Origin: Tepidibacter mesophilus
Lineage (GTDB): Bacteria; Bacillota; Clostridia; Peptostreptococcales; Peptostreptococcaceae
Direction: 5' to 3'
Length of the DNA stretch: 64,000 nt
Assembly: GCF_002724055.1 (NCBI RefSeq)
Contig: NZ_BDQY01000017.1
Location: 1-64,000, forward strand
This document shows, piece by piece, positions 34,069-46,449 of the stretch. Positions within the stretch are counted from its first letter, which is position 1, and every line of letters starts with the position of its first letter. The translations under genes were made by a program, and so were the position numbers. The notes below the pieces were generated by a model that ran no database searches, was not told the origin of the DNA, and worked only from the letters and a program-made list of their open reading frames with translations.

Positions 34069-37000
34069 ATGCCACATCCTGTCACAATAGGTAGAAGAAC
34101 GAGAATGAGCTTTTCTAAAATTAATGAAGTTGCAAAACTTCCCAACCTTATAGAAATTCAGCTAGATTCCTATGATTGGTTTTTAGAAGAAGGACTGAAA
34201 GAAGTTTTTGAAGATATTTCACCTATAGAAGATTACACAGGTAATCTTATCTTAGAGTTTGTAGATTATTCCCTAGATGAAAAACCTAAATACGAAGTAG
34301 AAGAATGTAAAGAAAGAGACGTTACCTATTCAGCACCCTTAAAAGTCAAAGTTAGACTTATAAACAAGGAAACTGGAGAAGTTAAGGAACAAGAAGTTTT
34401 CATGGGAGACTTCCCATTGATGACTGAAAAAGGTACATTCATAATAAATGGAGCAGAAAGAGTAATAGTAAGTCAGCTTGTTAGATCTCCTGGAGTATAT
34501 TTCAGTCAAGAGAGAGATAAATCAGGAAAAAGACTGATTTCATCTACGGTTATACCTAATAGAGGAGCATGGTTAGAGTATGAAACTGATTCTAATGACA
34601 TAGTATCTGTTAGAGTTGACAGAACACGAAAACAACCTGTAACTGTACTATTAAGAGCTTTAGGTTTTGGAACTGATACGGAAATAATAGAACTTTTAGG
34701 TGAAGACGAAAGATTATATGCAACACTTGAGAAAGACAATACTAAAACTGTAGAAGAAGGTCTTATTGAAATATACAAAAAACTAAGACCGGGTGAACCA
34801 CCTACGGTTGAGAGTGCTTCTTCTTTATTAAATTCGTTATTCTTTGATGCTAAAAGATATGATTTGGCTAAAGTAGGAAGATATAAGTTTAATAAAAAAC
34901 TAGCTTTAGCGTATAGAATAATAAACAAAATAGCATCACATGATATAGTTAACACAGAAACTGGAGAAGTTTTTGTAAAAGAAGGAGAAAAAATATCTAT
35001 AGAAAAAGCGAAAGCTATACAAAATTCAGGAATAAATGTAGTTAAGGTTTATTCTGAAGAAGATAAAGAAGTTAAAGTTATAGGAAATAACTTTGTAGAT
35101 ATAAAAGAGCACATATCATTTGATATAAGTGACTTGAAAGTAAAGGAAAAAGTTCACTACCCTACACTAAAAGAAATATTAGATACATACAGTAGTGAAG
35201 AAGAGATAAAAGATGCTATAAAGGATAGTATAAGAAAATTAGTACCTAAGCATATAATCTTAGACGATATTATTGCTTCTATAAACTATCAATTTAATTT
35301 ATTCCACCAAATAGGTAATATCGATGATATAGACCATTTAGGGAATAGAAGAGTAAGATCTGTTGGGGAATTGCTTCAAAATCAATTCAGAATAGGTCTT
35401 TCTAGAATGGAAAGAGTAATTAAAGAAAGAATGACAATACAAGATATAGAAGTTGCAACTCCTCAAGCCTTAATTAATATAAGACCGGTTGCAGCAGCTA
35501 TAAAAGAATTCTTCGGAAGTTCTCAGTTATCTCAGTTTATGGATCAAACAAATCCGTTATCGGAGCTTACACATAAGAGAAGGTTATCGGCACTTGGACC
35601 TGGTGGTCTTTCAAGAGAAAGAGCTGGCTTTGAGGTTCGTGACGTTCATCACTCTCATTATGGAAGAATGTGTCCTATAGAAACTCCAGAAGGTCCAAAT
35701 ATCGGACTTATCAACTCGCTTGGTACGTATGCTAAAATAAATGAATATGGGTTTATTGAAGCGAGTTACAGAAAAGTTGATAAACAAACTGGAGTAGTAA
35801 CAGAGGAAATACATTATTTAACTGCAGATGAAGAAGATATATATATAAGAGCACAAGCTAATGAACCGCTTGATGCTGAAGGAAGATTTGTTAACAAAAG
35901 AGTTACATCAAGAACTACTAATGGTACAGTACAAGTTGTACCTCAGAATTTAGTTGATTATATGGATATATCTCCAAAACAAGTAGTTTCTGTCGCGACA
36001 GCTATGATTCCTTTTCTTGAAAATGATGATGCAAACCGTGCACTTATGGGATCGAACATGCAACGTCAGGCGGTACCTTTAGTTAGAAGAGAATCTCCTA
36101 TTATAGGAACTGGAATAGAGTATAGAGCAGCTAAAGACTCTGGAGCAGTTGTTGTAGCTAAAAATTCTGGAGTTGTTGATAAATTAAGTGCGGATGAAAT
36201 AGTTATAAAAAGAGAAGATGGAAATAAAGATAGATACAATATGCTTAAGTTTAAACGTTCAAACCAAGGAACATGCATAAATCAAACTCCTATAGTAAAT
36301 AAGGGAGATAATATTGAAAAAGGTGATGTTATAGCGGATGGGCCATCTACAGATATGGGAGAAATCGCATTAGGTAGAAACTGTCTTATAGCATTCATGA
36401 CTTGGGAAGGTTATAACTATGAGGATGCAATCCTTATAAATGAAAGATTAGTAAAAGAAGATAGATTATCTACTATTCATATAGAAGAATACGAAGCTGA
36501 AGCAAGAGATACAAAGCTTGGGCCGGAAGAAATAACAAGAGATATACCTAATGTTGGAGAAGATGCTATTAAAAACTTAGATGATAGAGGAATAATTAGA
36601 ATAGGAGCAGAGGTAGAGTCTGGAGATATATTAGTTGGTAAGGTAACTCCTAAAGGAGAAACTGAACTTACTGCTGAAGAAAGACTTCTTAGAGCTATAT
36701 TCGGAGAAAAAGCTAGAGAAGTTAGAGACACTTCTTTAAAGGTTCCTCACGGTGAATCGGGAATAATAGTAGATGTTAAGGTATTTACAAGAGAGAATGG
36801 GGATGAATTACCTCCAGGAGTAAATGAGCTTGTAAGATGTTATATAGCTAAGAAGAGAAAGATAAACGTAGGGGATAAGATGGCTGGACGTCATGGAAAT
36901 AAAGGGGTTATATCTAGAATTTTACCTGAAGAAGATATGCCTTTTATGGAAGATGGTACACCAGTAGAGATAGTTTTAAATCCACTAGGGGTTCCGTCTC

Positions 37001-37737
37001 GTATGAACATCGGACAGGTTCTAGAAATTCACTTAGGTCTTGCAGCCAAAGCATTAGGATGGCATGTTGCTACATCTGTATTTGATGGAGCTAAAGAGGA
37101 AGATATAAGAGAAGCTTTAAAAGATGCTAATTATCCTGAAGATGGAAAACTTAGATTATGTGATGGAAGAACTGGAGAAGCATTTGATAATAGAGTAACG
37201 GTTGGATACATGTACATGCTTAAACTACATCACTTGGTTGATGATAAGTTACATGCTAGAAGTACTGGTCCTTACTCGTTAGTTACACAACAGCCTCTAG
37301 GTGGTAAAGCACAATTTGGAGGACAAAGATTTGGAGAGATGGAAGTTTGGGCTCTTGAAGCTTATGGAGCAGCTCATACGTTACAAGAAATACTAACTGT
37401 AAAATCAGATGATGTAATAGGACGTGTAAGAACATACGAAGCTATTGTTAAGGGCGAAAATATTCCTGAACCAGGAATTCCAGAATCATTTAAAGTTTTA
37501 ATAAAGGAACTTCAAAGTTTATGCCTTGATGTAAAGGTATTAACAGAAGAAGATCAAGAAATAGAAGTAAAAGAGTCTGTAGATGAAGACGAAATCAATG
37601 AAAATTTCGAATGTATTGTTTCTAGTGAACAAGACACAGAAGAACCAGAAACTGCAGAAGAAGCTGATGAGGATTTTGAAATAGATTTTGATGAATCCTT
37701 ATTAGAAGATGATTTAGATGAAGAATTTGATTTTTAA
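34069..37737 (+). CDS. rpoB: RNA polymerase beta subunit
   Basis: The protein is 1222 aa. All beta regions are present, including the rifampicin-region blocks ([20 protein letters not shown], then [13 protein letters not shown]) in wild-type-like form and the C-terminal [20 protein letters not shown] chose ATG 34069 because AGAGGTGA is 8 bp upstream; the in-frame ATG at 34015 adds a hydrophobic stretch ([10 protein letters not shown]) with no ribosome site. The C-terminus ends in an acidic tail of about 50 residues. It forms the catalytic cleft with rpoC. Confidence 0.97.
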   Translation: MPHPVTIGRRTRMSFSKINEVAKLPNLIEIQLDSYDWFLEEGLKEVFEDISPIEDYTGNLILEFVDYSLDEKPKYEVEECKERDVTYSAPLKVKVRLINKETGEVKEQEVFMGDFPLMTEKGTFIINGAERVIVSQLVRSPGVYFSQERDKSGKRLISSTVIPNRGAWLEYETDSNDIVSVRVDRTRKQPVTVLLRALGFGTDTEIIELLGEDERLYATLEKDNTKTVEEGLIEIYKKLRPGEPPTVESASSLLNSLFFDAKRYDLAKVGRYKFNKKLALAYRIINKIASHDIVNTETGEVFVKEGEKISIEKAKAIQNSGINVVKVYSEEDKEVKVIGNNFVDIKEHISFDISDLKVKEKVHYPTLKEILDTYSSEEEIKDAIKDSIRKLVPKHIILDDIIASINYQFNLFHQIGNIDDIDHLGNRRVRSVGELLQNQFRIGLSRMERVIKERMTIQDIEVATPQALINIRPVAAAIKEFFGSSQLSQFMDQTNPLSELTHKRRLSALGPGGLSRERAGFEVRDVHHSHYGRMCPIETPEGPNIGLINSLGTYAKINEYGFIEASYRKVDKQTGVVTEEIHYLTADEEDIYIRAQANEPLDAEGRFVNKRVTSRTTNGTVQVVPQNLVDYMDISPKQVVSVATAMIPFLENDDANRALMGSNMQRQAVPLVRRESPIIGTGIEYRAAKDSGAVVVAKNSGVVDKLSADEIVIKREDGNKDRYNMLKFKRSNQGTCINQTPIVNKGDNIEKGDVIADGPSTDMGEIALGRNCLIAFMTWEGYNYEDAILINERLVKEDRLSTIHIEEYEAEARDTKLGPEEITRDIPNVGEDAIKNLDDRGIIRIGAEVESGDILVGKVTPKGETELTAEERLLRAIFGEKAREVRDTSLKVPHGESGIIVDVKVFTRENGDELPPGVNELVRCYIAKKRKINVGDKMAGRHGNKGVISRILPEEDMPFMEDGTPVEIVLNPLGVPSRMNIGQVLEIHLGLAAKALGWHVATSVFDGAKEEDIREALKDANYPEDGKLRLCDGRTGEAFDNRVTVGYMYMLKLHHLVDDKLHARSTGPYSLVTQQPLGGKAQFGGQRFGEMEVWALEAYGAAHTLQEILTVKSDDVIGRVRTYEAIVKGENIPEPGIPESFKVLIKELQSLCLDVKVLTEEDQEIEVKESVDEDEINENFECIVSSEQDTEEPETAEEADEDFEIDFDESLLEDDLDEEFDF

Positions 37738-37849
37738 TTAAATATAATAAAAGATGCTTAATGCTAGTTTTAATAAACTAGCATTAAGGTACTATGAAAA
37801 TGATAAAGTTAATTACTTTAAATCTCAAAAAAAGAAGGGAGAGAACTCC

Positions 37850-40800
37850 TTGTTTGAATTAAATAATTTTGAGTCAATAAAAATAGCTTTAGCATCTCCT
37901 GAGAAAATAAGACAATGGTCAAAGGGAGAAGTAAAAAAGCCGGAAACTATAAATTATCGTACTTTGAAGCCAGAAAAAGATGGATTATTTTGTGAGAGAA
38001 TATTTGGTCCAACTAAAGACTGGGAATGTCATTGTGGAAAATACAGAAGAGTTAGATACAAAGGTGTAGTATGTGATAGATGTGGAGTTGAAGTAACAAA
38101 ATCTAAGGTTAGACGTGAAAGAATGGCTCATATAGAGCTTGCAGCTCCGGTATCTCACATATGGTACTTTAAAGGAATTCCAAGTAGAATGGGATTATTA
38201 CTTGATATGTCGCCAAGATCACTTGAAAAAGTTTTATATTTCGCATCTTATATAGTTATAGATGCAGGTGAAACTGGCCTTACAGAAAAACAGCTTTTAA
38301 CAGAAAAAGAATATAGAGACGCTCAAGATAAGTATGGAAATACATTCAAAGCAGGAATGGGAGCGGAAGCTGTAAAAGAGCTTTTAGTTAAAATCGACCT
38401 AGAGTCCTTATCAAAAGAGTTAAAATCAAAATTAAAAGATAGTACAGGACAAAAAAGAGTTAGAACTATAAGAAGAATGGAAGTTGTAGAGGCTTTCAAA
38501 AAATCTGATAATAAACCAGAGTGGATGATACTTGATGTGATTCCTGTAATACCTCCTGATTTAAGACCTATGGTTCAACTAGATGGAGGAAGATTTGCAA
38601 CTTCAGATTTAAATGACTTATACAGAAGAGTTATAAATAGAAACAACAGACTAAAGAGATTATTAGAATTAGGAGCGCCTGATATAATCGTTAGAAATGA
38701 AAAAAGAATGCTTCAAGAAGCAGTAGATGCTCTTATTGATAACGGTAGAAGAGGTAGACCAGTAACTGGACCTGGAAACAGACCATTAAAATCTTTATCT
38801 GATATGTTAAAAGGAAAACAAGGACGTTTCCGTCAAAACCTTCTTGGTAAGCGTGTTGACTATTCAGGACGTTCTGTTATTGTAGTAGGACCAGAACTTA
38901 AATTTTATCAATGTGGTCTTCCAAAAAAAATGGCTTTAGAATTATTTAAACCCTTTGTAATGAATGCGCTTGTATCACAAGGCCATGCTCATAATATAAA
39001 GAGTGCAAAGAGAATGGTTGAAAAAGTAAAATCAGAGGTATGGGATGTTTTAGAAGAAGTAATAAAAGGACATCCAGTGTTACTAAATCGTGCTCCTACT
39101 CTTCATAGACTGGGAATACAAGCTTTTGAACCAACTTTAGTAGAAGGTAAGGCTATAAAATTACATCCTTTAGTTTGTTCGGCTTATAATGCCGATTTTG
39201 ATGGAGACCAAATGGCAGTTCACGTACCTTTATCTGTTGAAGCGCAAGCTGAAGCTAGATTTTTAATGCTATCTCCTAACAATATATTAGCTCCTAAGGA
39301 TGGTGCCCCTATAACTACTCCAACTCAGGATATGGTACTTGGAAGTTACTATTTAACTATAGAGATTGATGGAGAAAAAGGAGAAGGAAGCATATTTAAA
39401 GATTATAATGAAATGCTTCTTGCATACCAAACTGGAGCAGTTGGACTTCATGCGAAGGTTAAAGTAAGAAAAAAATTAATAGAAGAAGATAAATCTGTAT
39501 TAGTAGAAAGTACTGTTGGTAGATTTATATTCAATGAGAATATACCTCAGGATTTAGGCTTTGTAGATAGAAGCAAAGAAAAACACTCATTAGAAGTAGA
39601 CTTCTTAGTTGACAAAAAACAACTAGGAAAGATTATAGATAAATGTTTTAGAAAGCATGGAAATACTATTACGGCTATAATGCTTGATGATGTGAAAAAT
39701 TTAGGATTTAAGTTCTCGACAAGAGGAGCTATAAGTATTTCGGTTGCAGATATGATAATACCTGATGAAAAACCACAGTTAATATCAGCAGCTGAAGAGA
39801 TGGTAGAAAAGTATGAAAGAGCGTATAGAAGAGGTCTTATATCGAATGAAGAAAGAGAAGAAAAAGTTATAGAAACTTGGACTAATACTACTGAAGAAGT
39901 TACAGATGCTCTTATGAAAAGCTTGGGCCGTTTGAACAACGTATTTATAATGGCACACTCAGGAGCCAGAGGTAGTAAGAACCAAATAAGACAGCTTGGA
40001 GGAATGCGTGGTCTTATGGCTAATGCATCTGGTAAAACTGTAGAAATACCAGTTAAAGCCAACTTCCGTGAAGGGCTTACTGTACTTGAGTACTTTACAT
40101 CTTCGCACGGTGCAAGAAAAGGACTGGCGGATACAGCGCTTCGTACAGCCGATTCAGGATATCTAACTAGAAGACTTGTTGACGTCAGTCAAGATGTTAT
40201 CGTTAGAGAAGTTGATTGTGGAACACAAGAAGGTGTTTTAGTAGCAGCATTTAAAGATGGAAATGAAGTAATAGAAGAATTATACGATAGAATAGTTGGA
40301 AGATATACCCTTGAACAAATAGTAGATCCTAAAACTAATGAAATATTAGTAGAAGCTGATTCTAGAATAGATGAAGATGATGCTAGTAAAATAATAGATG
40401 CAGGGCTTGAAAAAGTAAAAATAAGATCTGTACTTAATTGTAAAACTTCGCATGGAGTTTGTTCTAAGTGTTATGGACGAAATCTTGCTACTGGTAAAGA
40501 GGTTAATATAGGTGAGGCAGTAGGTATAATAGCTGCTCAATCTATAGGTGAGCCTGGTACACAGCTTACAATGCGTACTTTCCATACAGGAGGAGTTGCA
40601 GGAGGAGATATCACACAAGGTCTTCCGAGGGTAGAAGAGCTATTTGAAGCTAGAAAACCTAAGGGACTTGCAATAATAACAGAAGTTTCAGGGACTGTTC
40701 AACTTGATGAAACAGGAAAGAAAAAAGAAGTTACTATAATAGATGAGTTTGGCGAATCAAAAATATATTCAATACCTTATGGATCAAGAATTAAAGTTAA

Positions 40801-41335
40801 GCAAGGACAATTCTTAGAAGCTGGAGATCCTATAACTGAAGGATCTATAAATCCACATGATATACTAAGAGTAAAAGGTGTTCTTGGAGTTCAGGATTAT
40901 ATAGTTAAAGAGGTTCAAAGGGTATATAGAATGCAGGGTGTTGATATCAATGATAAGCACGTTGAAGTTATCGTTAGACAAATGTTATCTAAGGTTAAAA
41001 TAGATGATCCTGGAGATACTGATTTACTTCCAGGAGGACTTGTAGATATACTTGAATTTAATTCTGAAAATGAAAAAACAGTGACAAATGAATTAAGACC
41101 AGCAGTTTCAAAGAGGGTTTTATTAGGAATAACTAAAGCGTCTCTTGCTACAGAATCATTCCTATCAGCTGCTTCATTCCAAGAAACAACAAGAGTATTA
41201 ACTGAAGCTGCTATAAAAGGAAAAGAAGATAATTTAATAGGTCTTAAAGAAAATGTAATTATAGGTAAATTGATACCTGCAGGAACAGGTATGAAAAGAT
41301 ATAAAAATATAGCTATTGAAAAAGTAGAAGAATAA
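37850..41335 (+). CDS. rpoC: RNA polymerase beta' subunit
   Basis: The protein is 1161 aa. Zinc site 1 is C60, C62, C75, C78; the catalytic Mg motif NADFDGD is near 447-453; a second zinc site uses the [11 protein letters not shown] block. I chose TTG 37850, because bacterial RpoC proteins start at [10 protein letters not shown] and AAGGGAGA lies just upstream; an in-frame ATG at 37754 would add 32 unconserved residues. It is 112 bp after rpoB and ends with AIEKVEE. Confidence 0.96.
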   Translation: MFELNNFESIKIALASPEKIRQWSKGEVKKPETINYRTLKPEKDGLFCERIFGPTKDWECHCGKYRRVRYKGVVCDRCGVEVTKSKVRRERMAHIELAAPVSHIWYFKGIPSRMGLLLDMSPRSLEKVLYFASYIVIDAGETGLTEKQLLTEKEYRDAQDKYGNTFKAGMGAEAVKELLVKIDLESLSKELKSKLKDSTGQKRVRTIRRMEVVEAFKKSDNKPEWMILDVIPVIPPDLRPMVQLDGGRFATSDLNDLYRRVINRNNRLKRLLELGAPDIIVRNEKRMLQEAVDALIDNGRRGRPVTGPGNRPLKSLSDMLKGKQGRFRQNLLGKRVDYSGRSVIVVGPELKFYQCGLPKKMALELFKPFVMNALVSQGHAHNIKSAKRMVEKVKSEVWDVLEEVIKGHPVLLNRAPTLHRLGIQAFEPTLVEGKAIKLHPLVCSAYNADFDGDQMAVHVPLSVEAQAEARFLMLSPNNILAPKDGAPITTPTQDMVLGSYYLTIEIDGEKGEGSIFKDYNEMLLAYQTGAVGLHAKVKVRKKLIEEDKSVLVESTVGRFIFNENIPQDLGFVDRSKEKHSLEVDFLVDKKQLGKIIDKCFRKHGNTITAIMLDDVKNLGFKFSTRGAISISVADMIIPDEKPQLISAAEEMVEKYERAYRRGLISNEEREEKVIETWTNTTEEVTDALMKSLGRLNNVFIMAHSGARGSKNQIRQLGGMRGLMANASGKTVEIPVKANFREGLTVLEYFTSSHGARKGLADTALRTADSGYLTRRLVDVSQDVIVREVDCGTQEGVLVAAFKDGNEVIEELYDRIVGRYTLEQIVDPKTNEILVEADSRIDEDDASKIIDAGLEKVKIRSVLNCKTSHGVCSKCYGRNLATGKEVNIGEAVGIIAAQSIGEPGTQLTMRTFHTGGVAGGDITQGLPRVEELFEARKPKGLAIITEVSGTVQLDETGKKKEVTIIDEFGESKIYSIPYGSRIKVKQGQFLEAGDPITEGSINPHDILRVKGVLGVQDYIVKEVQRVYRMQGVDINDKHVEVIVRQMLSKVKIDDPGDTDLLPGGLVDILEFNSENEKTVTNELRPAVSKRVLLGITKASLATESFLSAASFQETTRVLTEAAIKGKEDNLIGLKENVIIGKLIPAGTGMKRYKNIAIEKVEE

Positions 41336-41392
41336 AATAAAAATTAATTGATATGCTATATAATATAATTAAATTTTAATAAAACTAAAACA

Positions 41393-41437
41393 TTACAATT
41401 CTTTTCTCTATCTACAGGATAAAGAAAAGAATTGTAA
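41393..41437. other. 20-bp hairpin between rpoC and the L7Ae-like gene
   Basis: TTACAATTCTTTTCTCTATC (41393-41412) pairs with 41418-41437, one mismatch and a TACAG loop. No T-run follows. The TTGTAA at the 3' end could instead pair with TTACAA at 41452-41457. Its role (end processing, weak termination or attenuation) is open. Confidence 0.6.
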
Positions 41438-41477
41438 GTTATAGGATAAAATTACAACAACGTTTTTCAAAGATATA

Positions 41478-41507
41478 TTGACACTAAACAGTATATAATG
41501 TTAAAAT
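41478..41507 (+). promoter_or_regulatory. Promoter candidate of the str operon
   Basis: TTGACA (41478-41483), 18 bp, TAAAAT (41502-41507), about 90 bp before the L7Ae-like gene. A TATAAT at 41494 has no matching -35. Confidence 0.55.
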
Positions 41508-41598
41508 GTTAAAGTGTGCAAATTTAAGAAAGTGGACTTTTGAATATTTATCAGATTACACTTTAATCTTTTGAGTATTTAATAAGGAGGAAACTTTA

Positions 41599-41844
41599 AT
41601 GGATTTACAAAGCTTGAGAAATGAAAAAAAAGTAATAGGCACCAAACAAGCAAGTAGAGCCTTAAAAGAAAATAAGGCAAAACTAGTTTTTATAGCACAA
41701 GACGCAGAAAAGCATGTTACAAAACGTGTGGAAGAATTATCGAAACAAAATAACGTAGAAATAATCTACGTTGATTTCATGGAGGAATTAGGCAGAATTT
41801 GCAATATACAAGTAGGAGCTGCCATAGTTGCTGTTTTGAAATAG
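41599..41844 (+). CDS. L7Ae-family ribosomal protein (YbxF type)
   Basis: The 81-aa protein is an L7Ae/L30e-fold RNA-binding protein: [20 protein letters not shown] (15-34), AQDAEKH, and the hydrophobic C-terminal AAIVAVL. Such proteins bind kink-turn RNA. It precedes rpsL, as YbxF does in Bacillus. GGAGG ribosome site is about 10 bp upstream of ATG 41599. Its frame ends 38 bp before rpsL. Confidence 0.9.
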   Translation: MDLQSLRNEKKVIGTKQASRALKENKAKLVFIAQDAEKHVTKRVEELSKQNNVEIIYVDFMEELGRICNIQVGAAIVAVLK

Positions 41845-41882
41845 TTGGCCGTCAACTAAAATATTGGAAGGAGGTGCGAACG

Positions 41883-42302
41883 ATGCCAACAATAAGTCAG
41901 TTAGTTCGTAAAGGAAGAAAAGCAATAGAGAAGAAATCTACTGCTCCAGCTTTACAAAAAGGATTTAATTCATTAAACAAAAAATCTACAAATACTAGTT
42001 CGCCACAAAAAAGAGGAGTGTGTACTTCTGTTAAGACTGTAACTCCTAAAAAGCCTAACTCAGCTTTAAGAAAGATTGCCAGAGTTAGATTAACTAATGG
42101 AATAGAAGTTACTGCTTATATCCCAGGAGAAGGACACAACTTACAAGAGCATAGTGTTGTTCTTATAAGAGGTGGAAGAGTTAAAGACTTACCAGGAGTT
42201 AGATACCACATACTAAGAGGTACTTTAGATACTGCTGGGGTTGAAAACAGAGGTCAATCAAGATCTAAGTATGGTACAAAGAGACCTAAGGTTAAGAAAT
42301 AA
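41883..42302 (+). CDS. rpsL: 30S ribosomal protein S12
   Basis: The 139-aa uS12 carries [19 protein letters not shown] and [12 protein letters not shown], the streptomycin-region loops, with Lys at the usual positions. I chose ATG 41883 ([13 protein letters not shown]) because GGAGGTGCG is upstream; the frame open from 41799 overlaps the preceding gene. It is followed by a 124-bp structured gap and rpsG. Confidence 0.97.
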   Translation: MPTISQLVRKGRKAIEKKSTAPALQKGFNSLNKKSTNTSSPQKRGVCTSVKTVTPKKPNSALRKIARVRLTNGIEVTAYIPGEGHNLQEHSVVLIRGGRVKDLPGVRYHILRGTLDTAGVENRGQSRSKYGTKRPKVKK

Positions 42303-42324
42303 TTTTAAAAAGATAATTTGAAAA

Positions 42325-42399
42325 ATCGTTCGGTGCTTTAAATATATATAAATATTTACGGCATCACGGCAAATAATAAATTTGTCGAGTACCGATGAT
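42325..42399 (+). ncRNA. Structured rpsL-rpsG intercistronic RNA (three-way junction)
   Basis: An outer helix pairs ATCGTTCGGT (42325-42334) with ACCGATGAT (42391-42399). One arm is TAAATAT/ATATTTA (42339-42358), the other CGGCAAAT/ATTTGTCG (42367-42387, one G-U). The fold lies just before the rpsG ribosome site and could be an S7 control site by analogy with the E. coli str operon; that role is inferred. Confidence 0.5.
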
Positions 42400-42426
42400 C
42401 TAAAAAAGATTAAGGAGGGAAGCACA

Positions 42427-42897
42427 ATGCCAAGAAAAGGTAATGTTCCAAAGAGAGAAATCTTACCGGATCCGATATACGGAAGTAAGGTTGTTACTAA
42501 ATTAATAAATAATTTAATGTTAGATGGTAAAAAAGGTAAGTCACAAAATATTGTGTACGGAGCTTTTGAACTTATAAAAGAAAGAACTGGAGAAGAGGCA
42601 TTAGAAGTTTTTGAAAAAGCTATGAATAATATAATGCCAGTGCTTGAAGTTAAAGCTAGACGTGTTGGAGGAGCTAACTACCAAGTACCGATTGAAGTAA
42701 GACCAGAAAGAAGACAAACTTTAGGCCTTAGATGGTTAGTTAAGTATACTAGAGCTCGTGGAGAAAAGGGTGCTGTAGAAAAATTAGCTAAAGAAATAAT
42801 GGATGCTGCTAACAACACAGGTGCATCAGTTAAAAAGAAAGAAGATACTCATAAGATGGCAGAGGCTAATAAAGCATTTGCTCATTATAGATGGTAA
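42427..42897 (+). CDS. rpsG: 30S ribosomal protein S7
   Basis: The 156-aa uS7 begins [20 protein letters not shown] and has the [15 protein letters not shown]-type block ([18 protein letters not shown]) and a basic C-terminal tail. It nucleates the 30S head by binding 16S rRNA. I chose ATG 42427, with AAGGAGGGA upstream; the upstream in-frame ATG lies in the structured leader. fusA follows 45 bp later. Confidence 0.96.
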   Translation: MPRKGNVPKREILPDPIYGSKVVTKLINNLMLDGKKGKSQNIVYGAFELIKERTGEEALEVFEKAMNNIMPVLEVKARRVGGANYQVPIEVRPERRQTLGLRWLVKYTRARGEKGAVEKLAKEIMDAANNTGASVKKKEDTHKMAEANKAFAHYRW

Positions 42898-42942
42898 AAT
42901 ATATAAAAACTGATAATGTTAATATCAGAAAGGAGGATACCT

Positions 42943-45009
42943 GTGGCTAGACAATTTTCTTTAGAAAACACTAGAAATATAGGTATAATGGCTCATATAG
43001 ATGCAGGAAAAACTACTACTACTGAGAGAATCCTGTTCTATACTGGTGTTACTCGTAAAATAGGAGAGACTCATGAAGGGGCTTCTCAAATGGACTGGAT
43101 GGAGCAGGAAAAGGAAAGAGGTATAACAATAACTTCTGCTGCTACAACTTGTCAATGGAATGGAAATAGAATAAATATAATAGACACTCCTGGACACGTA
43201 GACTTCACTGTTGAGGTTGAAAGATCTCTTAGAGTTCTTGATGGATCAGTTGCAGTTTTCTGTGCAAAGGGTGGGGTTGAACCTCAATCAGAAAATGTAT
43301 GGAGACAAGCTGATACTTATGGAGTTCCAAGAATTGCATTTGTAAACAAAATGGATAGAACAGGTGCTGATTTCTTCAACGTTGTAGAAATGATGAAGGA
43401 TAGATTAGGAGCTAATGCAGTTGCAGCTCAATTACCAATAGGTAACGAAGATCAGTTCACGGGAATTGTTGATCTTGTTGAAATGAATGCAAGAATATAC
43501 AAAGATGACCTGGGTCAAGACATGGAAACGGTAGAAATACCTGAAGATCTAAAAGACCAGGCTCAAGAATATAGAGAAACATTAGTTGAAACTGTTGCTG
43601 AAACAGATGAAGAATTAATGATGAGATATTTAGAAGGCGAAGAAATATCTAATGAAGAATTAAAGTCTGCTTTAAGAAAAGCTGTTATTGCTTGTGAGAT
43701 AAACCCAGTATTCTGTGGTACTGCTTACAAGAACAAAGGAGTACAGTTATTATTAGATGCAGTTATAGATTACATGCCATCTCCTGTTGAAGTGCCAGCT
43801 ATAACTGGTATGACACCAGATGGAGATGAAGAGTCTAGACCATCTTCTGATGAAGAACCTTTTGCAGCATTAGCATTTAAGATAATGGCTGATCCATTTA
43901 TCGGAAAACTTGCTTTCTTTAGAGTATATTCTGGAGTATTACAATCTGGTTCTTATATAATCAACTCAACTAAGAACAAGAAAGAAAGAATTGGGCGTAT
44001 ATTACAAATGCATGCTAACTCAAGAGAAGAAATCTCTGAAGTTCATGCAGGTGATATAGCTGCAGCGGTTGGACTTAAAGATACTACTACTGGAGATACT
44101 TTATGTGATCCAAACCATCCAATTGTTCTTGAATCAATGGAATTCCCAGAGCCTGTTATTTCTGTTGCTATAGAGCCTCAATCTAAAGCAGCTCAAGAAA
44201 AAATGGGTATAGCTCTTCAAAGACTTGCTGAAGAGGATCCAACATTTAGAGTTCGTACTGATGAAGAAACAGGACAAACTATAATATCTGGTATGGGTGA
44301 GCTTCACCTTGAGATTATAGTTGATAGATTGTTAAGAGAATTTAAAGTAGAAGCTAACGTTGGAGCTCCACAAGTTGCATACAGAGAAACTATTACTCAA
44401 GAAGTTGATATTGATAATAAGTACTCTAAGCAATCTGGTGGTAGAGGACAGTATGGTCACGTTAAGATTAGAGTTAGACCTTCTGAGCCAGGTGTAGGCT
44501 ACAAGTTTATTAACAAGGTAGTTGGGGGATCAATCCCTAAAGAATACATTGGACCAATTGATACTGGTATCCAAGGAGCTATGGAAGCAGGTATTGTAGC
44601 AGGGTATCCTGTTGTTGACGTTGAAGTTGAATTATATGATGGTTCTTACCATGATGTCGATTCATCTGAAATGGCGTTTAAGGTTGCAGCTTCTATGGCA
44701 TTCAAAGAAGCTATGAGAAAAGCAAGCTCAATTCTTCTTGAGCCATACTTCAAAGTAGAAGTAGTAACTCCAGAAGATTACATGGGAGATGTAATGGGTG
44801 ACTTAAACTCTAGACGTGGTAGAATAGAAGGAATGGAAGCTAGATCAGGTGCACAAGTAATAAATGCATATGTTCCTCTTTCAGAAATGTTTGGATATTC
44901 AACGATTTTAAGATCAATGTCTCAAGGTCGTGCGACATATACAATGATATTCGATCACTACGAGCAAGTTCCAGCATCTGTTGCTAAAAAAATAGCAGAA
45001 GGAAAATAA
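42943..45009 (+). CDS. fusA: Elongation factor G (canonical)
   Basis: The 688-aa translocase has P-loop AHIDAGKT (17-24), switch [14 protein letters not shown] with the normal His, and NKMD. All five domains follow. I chose GTG 42943 because AAAGGAGGATA is upstream and the homologous start is [16 protein letters not shown]; the ATG at 42916 would lack a site. The divergent paralogue is at 1261. It lies between rpsG and the second tuf. Confidence 0.97.
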   Translation: MARQFSLENTRNIGIMAHIDAGKTTTTERILFYTGVTRKIGETHEGASQMDWMEQEKERGITITSAATTCQWNGNRINIIDTPGHVDFTVEVERSLRVLDGSVAVFCAKGGVEPQSENVWRQADTYGVPRIAFVNKMDRTGADFFNVVEMMKDRLGANAVAAQLPIGNEDQFTGIVDLVEMNARIYKDDLGQDMETVEIPEDLKDQAQEYRETLVETVAETDEELMMRYLEGEEISNEELKSALRKAVIACEINPVFCGTAYKNKGVQLLLDAVIDYMPSPVEVPAITGMTPDGDEESRPSSDEEPFAALAFKIMADPFIGKLAFFRVYSGVLQSGSYIINSTKNKKERIGRILQMHANSREEISEVHAGDIAAAVGLKDTTTGDTLCDPNHPIVLESMEFPEPVISVAIEPQSKAAQEKMGIALQRLAEEDPTFRVRTDEETGQTIISGMGELHLEIIVDRLLREFKVEANVGAPQVAYRETITQEVDIDNKYSKQSGGRGQYGHVKIRVRPSEPGVGYKFINKVVGGSIPKEYIGPIDTGIQGAMEAGIVAGYPVVDVEVELYDGSYHDVDSSEMAFKVAASMAFKEAMRKASSILLEPYFKVEVVTPEDYMGDVMGDLNSRRGRIEGMEARSGAQVINAYVPLSEMFGYSTILRSMSQGRATYTMIFDHYEQVPASVAKKIAEGK

Positions 45010-45020
45010 TATAAAAAAAT

Positions 45021-45044
45021 GGTAGGGATATAAATATCCCTACC
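45021..45044 (+). other. Hairpin between fusA and tuf
   Basis: GGTAGGGATAT pairs with ATATCCCTACC around two bases. The following sequence is TTAATAT rather than a clean T-run, and tuf starts 22 bp later, so it is probably a processing, stability or partial-termination element. Confidence 0.6.
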
Positions 45045-45066
45045 TTAATATAAGGAGGAATAAAAA

Positions 45067-46260
45067 ATGGCAAAAGCTAAATTTGAAAGAAATAAGCCAC
45101 ACGTTAACATCGGAACAATAGGACACGTTGACCACGGTAAAACAACATTAACAGCAGCTATAACAAAAACATTATTCTCAAGATATGAATTAGGAGAAGC
45201 AGTAGATTTTGCAAATATAGATAAAGCTCCAGAAGAAAGAGAAAGAGGAATCACAATTTCAACAGCACACGTTGAATATGAGACTCCAAATAGACACTAC
45301 GCACACGTTGACTGCCCAGGACATGCTGACTACGTTAAGAACATGATTACAGGAGCAGCTCAAATGGATGGAGCAATCTTAGTTTGTTCTGCAGCAGATG
45401 GTCCAATGCCTCAAACAAGAGAGCATATACTACTTTCAAGACAAGTTGGAGTACCATACATAGTAGTATTCTTAAACAAGTGTGATATGGTAGATGACGA
45501 AGAGTTATTAGAGCTTGTTGAAATGGAAGTAAGAGACTTATTAAATGAGTATGAATTCCCAGGAGATGACACTCCAATAGTAAAAGGATCAGCTCTTAAA
45601 GCATTAGAAGATCCATCAAGTGAGTGGGGAGACAAAATAGTAGAATTATTCGAAGAAATCGATGCATATATCCCAGAGCCAGAAAGAGATATAGACAAGA
45701 CTTTCTTAATGCCAGTAGAGGACGTATTCTCAATCACAGGAAGAGGAACAGTTGCAACTGGTAGAGTAGAAAGAGGAATCTTAAAGGTTCAAGATGAAGT
45801 TGAAATAGTAGGACTTGCAGAAGAATCTAAAAAGATTGTTTGTACAGGAGTAGAAATGTTCAGAAAGCTTCTAGATCAAGCACAAGCTGGAGATAACATC
45901 GGAGCACTATTAAGAGGTGTTCAAAGAGATGATATACAAAGAGGACAAGTATTAGCTAAGCCAGGATCAATAAAGCCTCATACTAAAGTAATGGCAGAGG
46001 TATATGTATTAAAGAAAGAAGAGGGAGGAAGACATACACCGTTCTTCGATGGATATAGACCTCAATTCTACTTTAGAACAACAGATGTTACAGGATCAAT
46101 AAAATTACCAGAAGGAACAGAAATGGTAATGCCTGGAGATAACATCACAATGGAAGTTGAATTAATTTCTCCAATAGCAATGGAAGAGGGATTAAGATTC
46201 GCTATCCGTGAGGGTGGAAGAACAGTAGGAGCAGGAGTAGTTGCTTCTATAATGGAATAA
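45067..46260 (+). CDS. tuf: Elongation factor Tu, second copy
   Basis: The 397-aa protein is identical to the first copy except for the C-terminal ASIME (ATIIE in copy one). The few base differences are mostly synonymous, for example AAT/AAC at Asn in TPNRHY. It sits in the str operon behind fusA, the ancestral position. G motifs are as in the first copy. A terminator follows. Confidence 0.98.
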   Translation: MAKAKFERNKPHVNIGTIGHVDHGKTTLTAAITKTLFSRYELGEAVDFANIDKAPEERERGITISTAHVEYETPNRHYAHVDCPGHADYVKNMITGAAQMDGAILVCSAADGPMPQTREHILLSRQVGVPYIVVFLNKCDMVDDEELLELVEMEVRDLLNEYEFPGDDTPIVKGSALKALEDPSSEWGDKIVELFEEIDAYIPEPERDIDKTFLMPVEDVFSITGRGTVATGRVERGILKVQDEVEIVGLAEESKKIVCTGVEMFRKLLDQAQAGDNIGALLRGVQRDDIQRGQVLAKPGSIKPHTKVMAEVYVLKKEEGGRHTPFFDGYRPQFYFRTTDVTGSIKLPEGTEMVMPGDNITMEVELISPIAMEEGLRFAIREGGRTVGAGVVASIME

Positions 46261-46263
46261 TTA

Positions 46264-46298
46264 AAATAAAGAGAAGGTATATGCCTTCTCTTTTTTTA
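46264..46298 (+). terminator. Terminator after second tuf
   Basis: AAAGAGAAGG pairs with CCTTCTCTTT around TATATG, followed by a T-run. Confidence 0.85.
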
Positions 46299-46411
46299 TA
46301 AAAAAAACTTTACAATCTAATATCTTTATTATAAAATAAAAACTGTTGAAAACGGATTATAGTTATAAATGTAATTAAAATAAATTAAAAACATATTTTT
46401 TAAAAAAACCC

Positions 46412-46440
46412 TTGAAAAAAATGTGTTTTTAATATAAAAT
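46412..46440 (+). promoter_or_regulatory. Promoter of the S10-spc-alpha superoperon
   Basis: TTGAAA (46412-46417), 17 bp, TAAAAT (46435-46440), with a further TATAAT at 46440-46445. Confidence 0.65.
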
Positions 46441-46449
46441 ATAATAGTG

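Noticed and set aside
45021-45044. Terminator between fusA and tuf
   Set aside because: It lacks a T-run and tuf starts 22 bp later; readthrough is expected.
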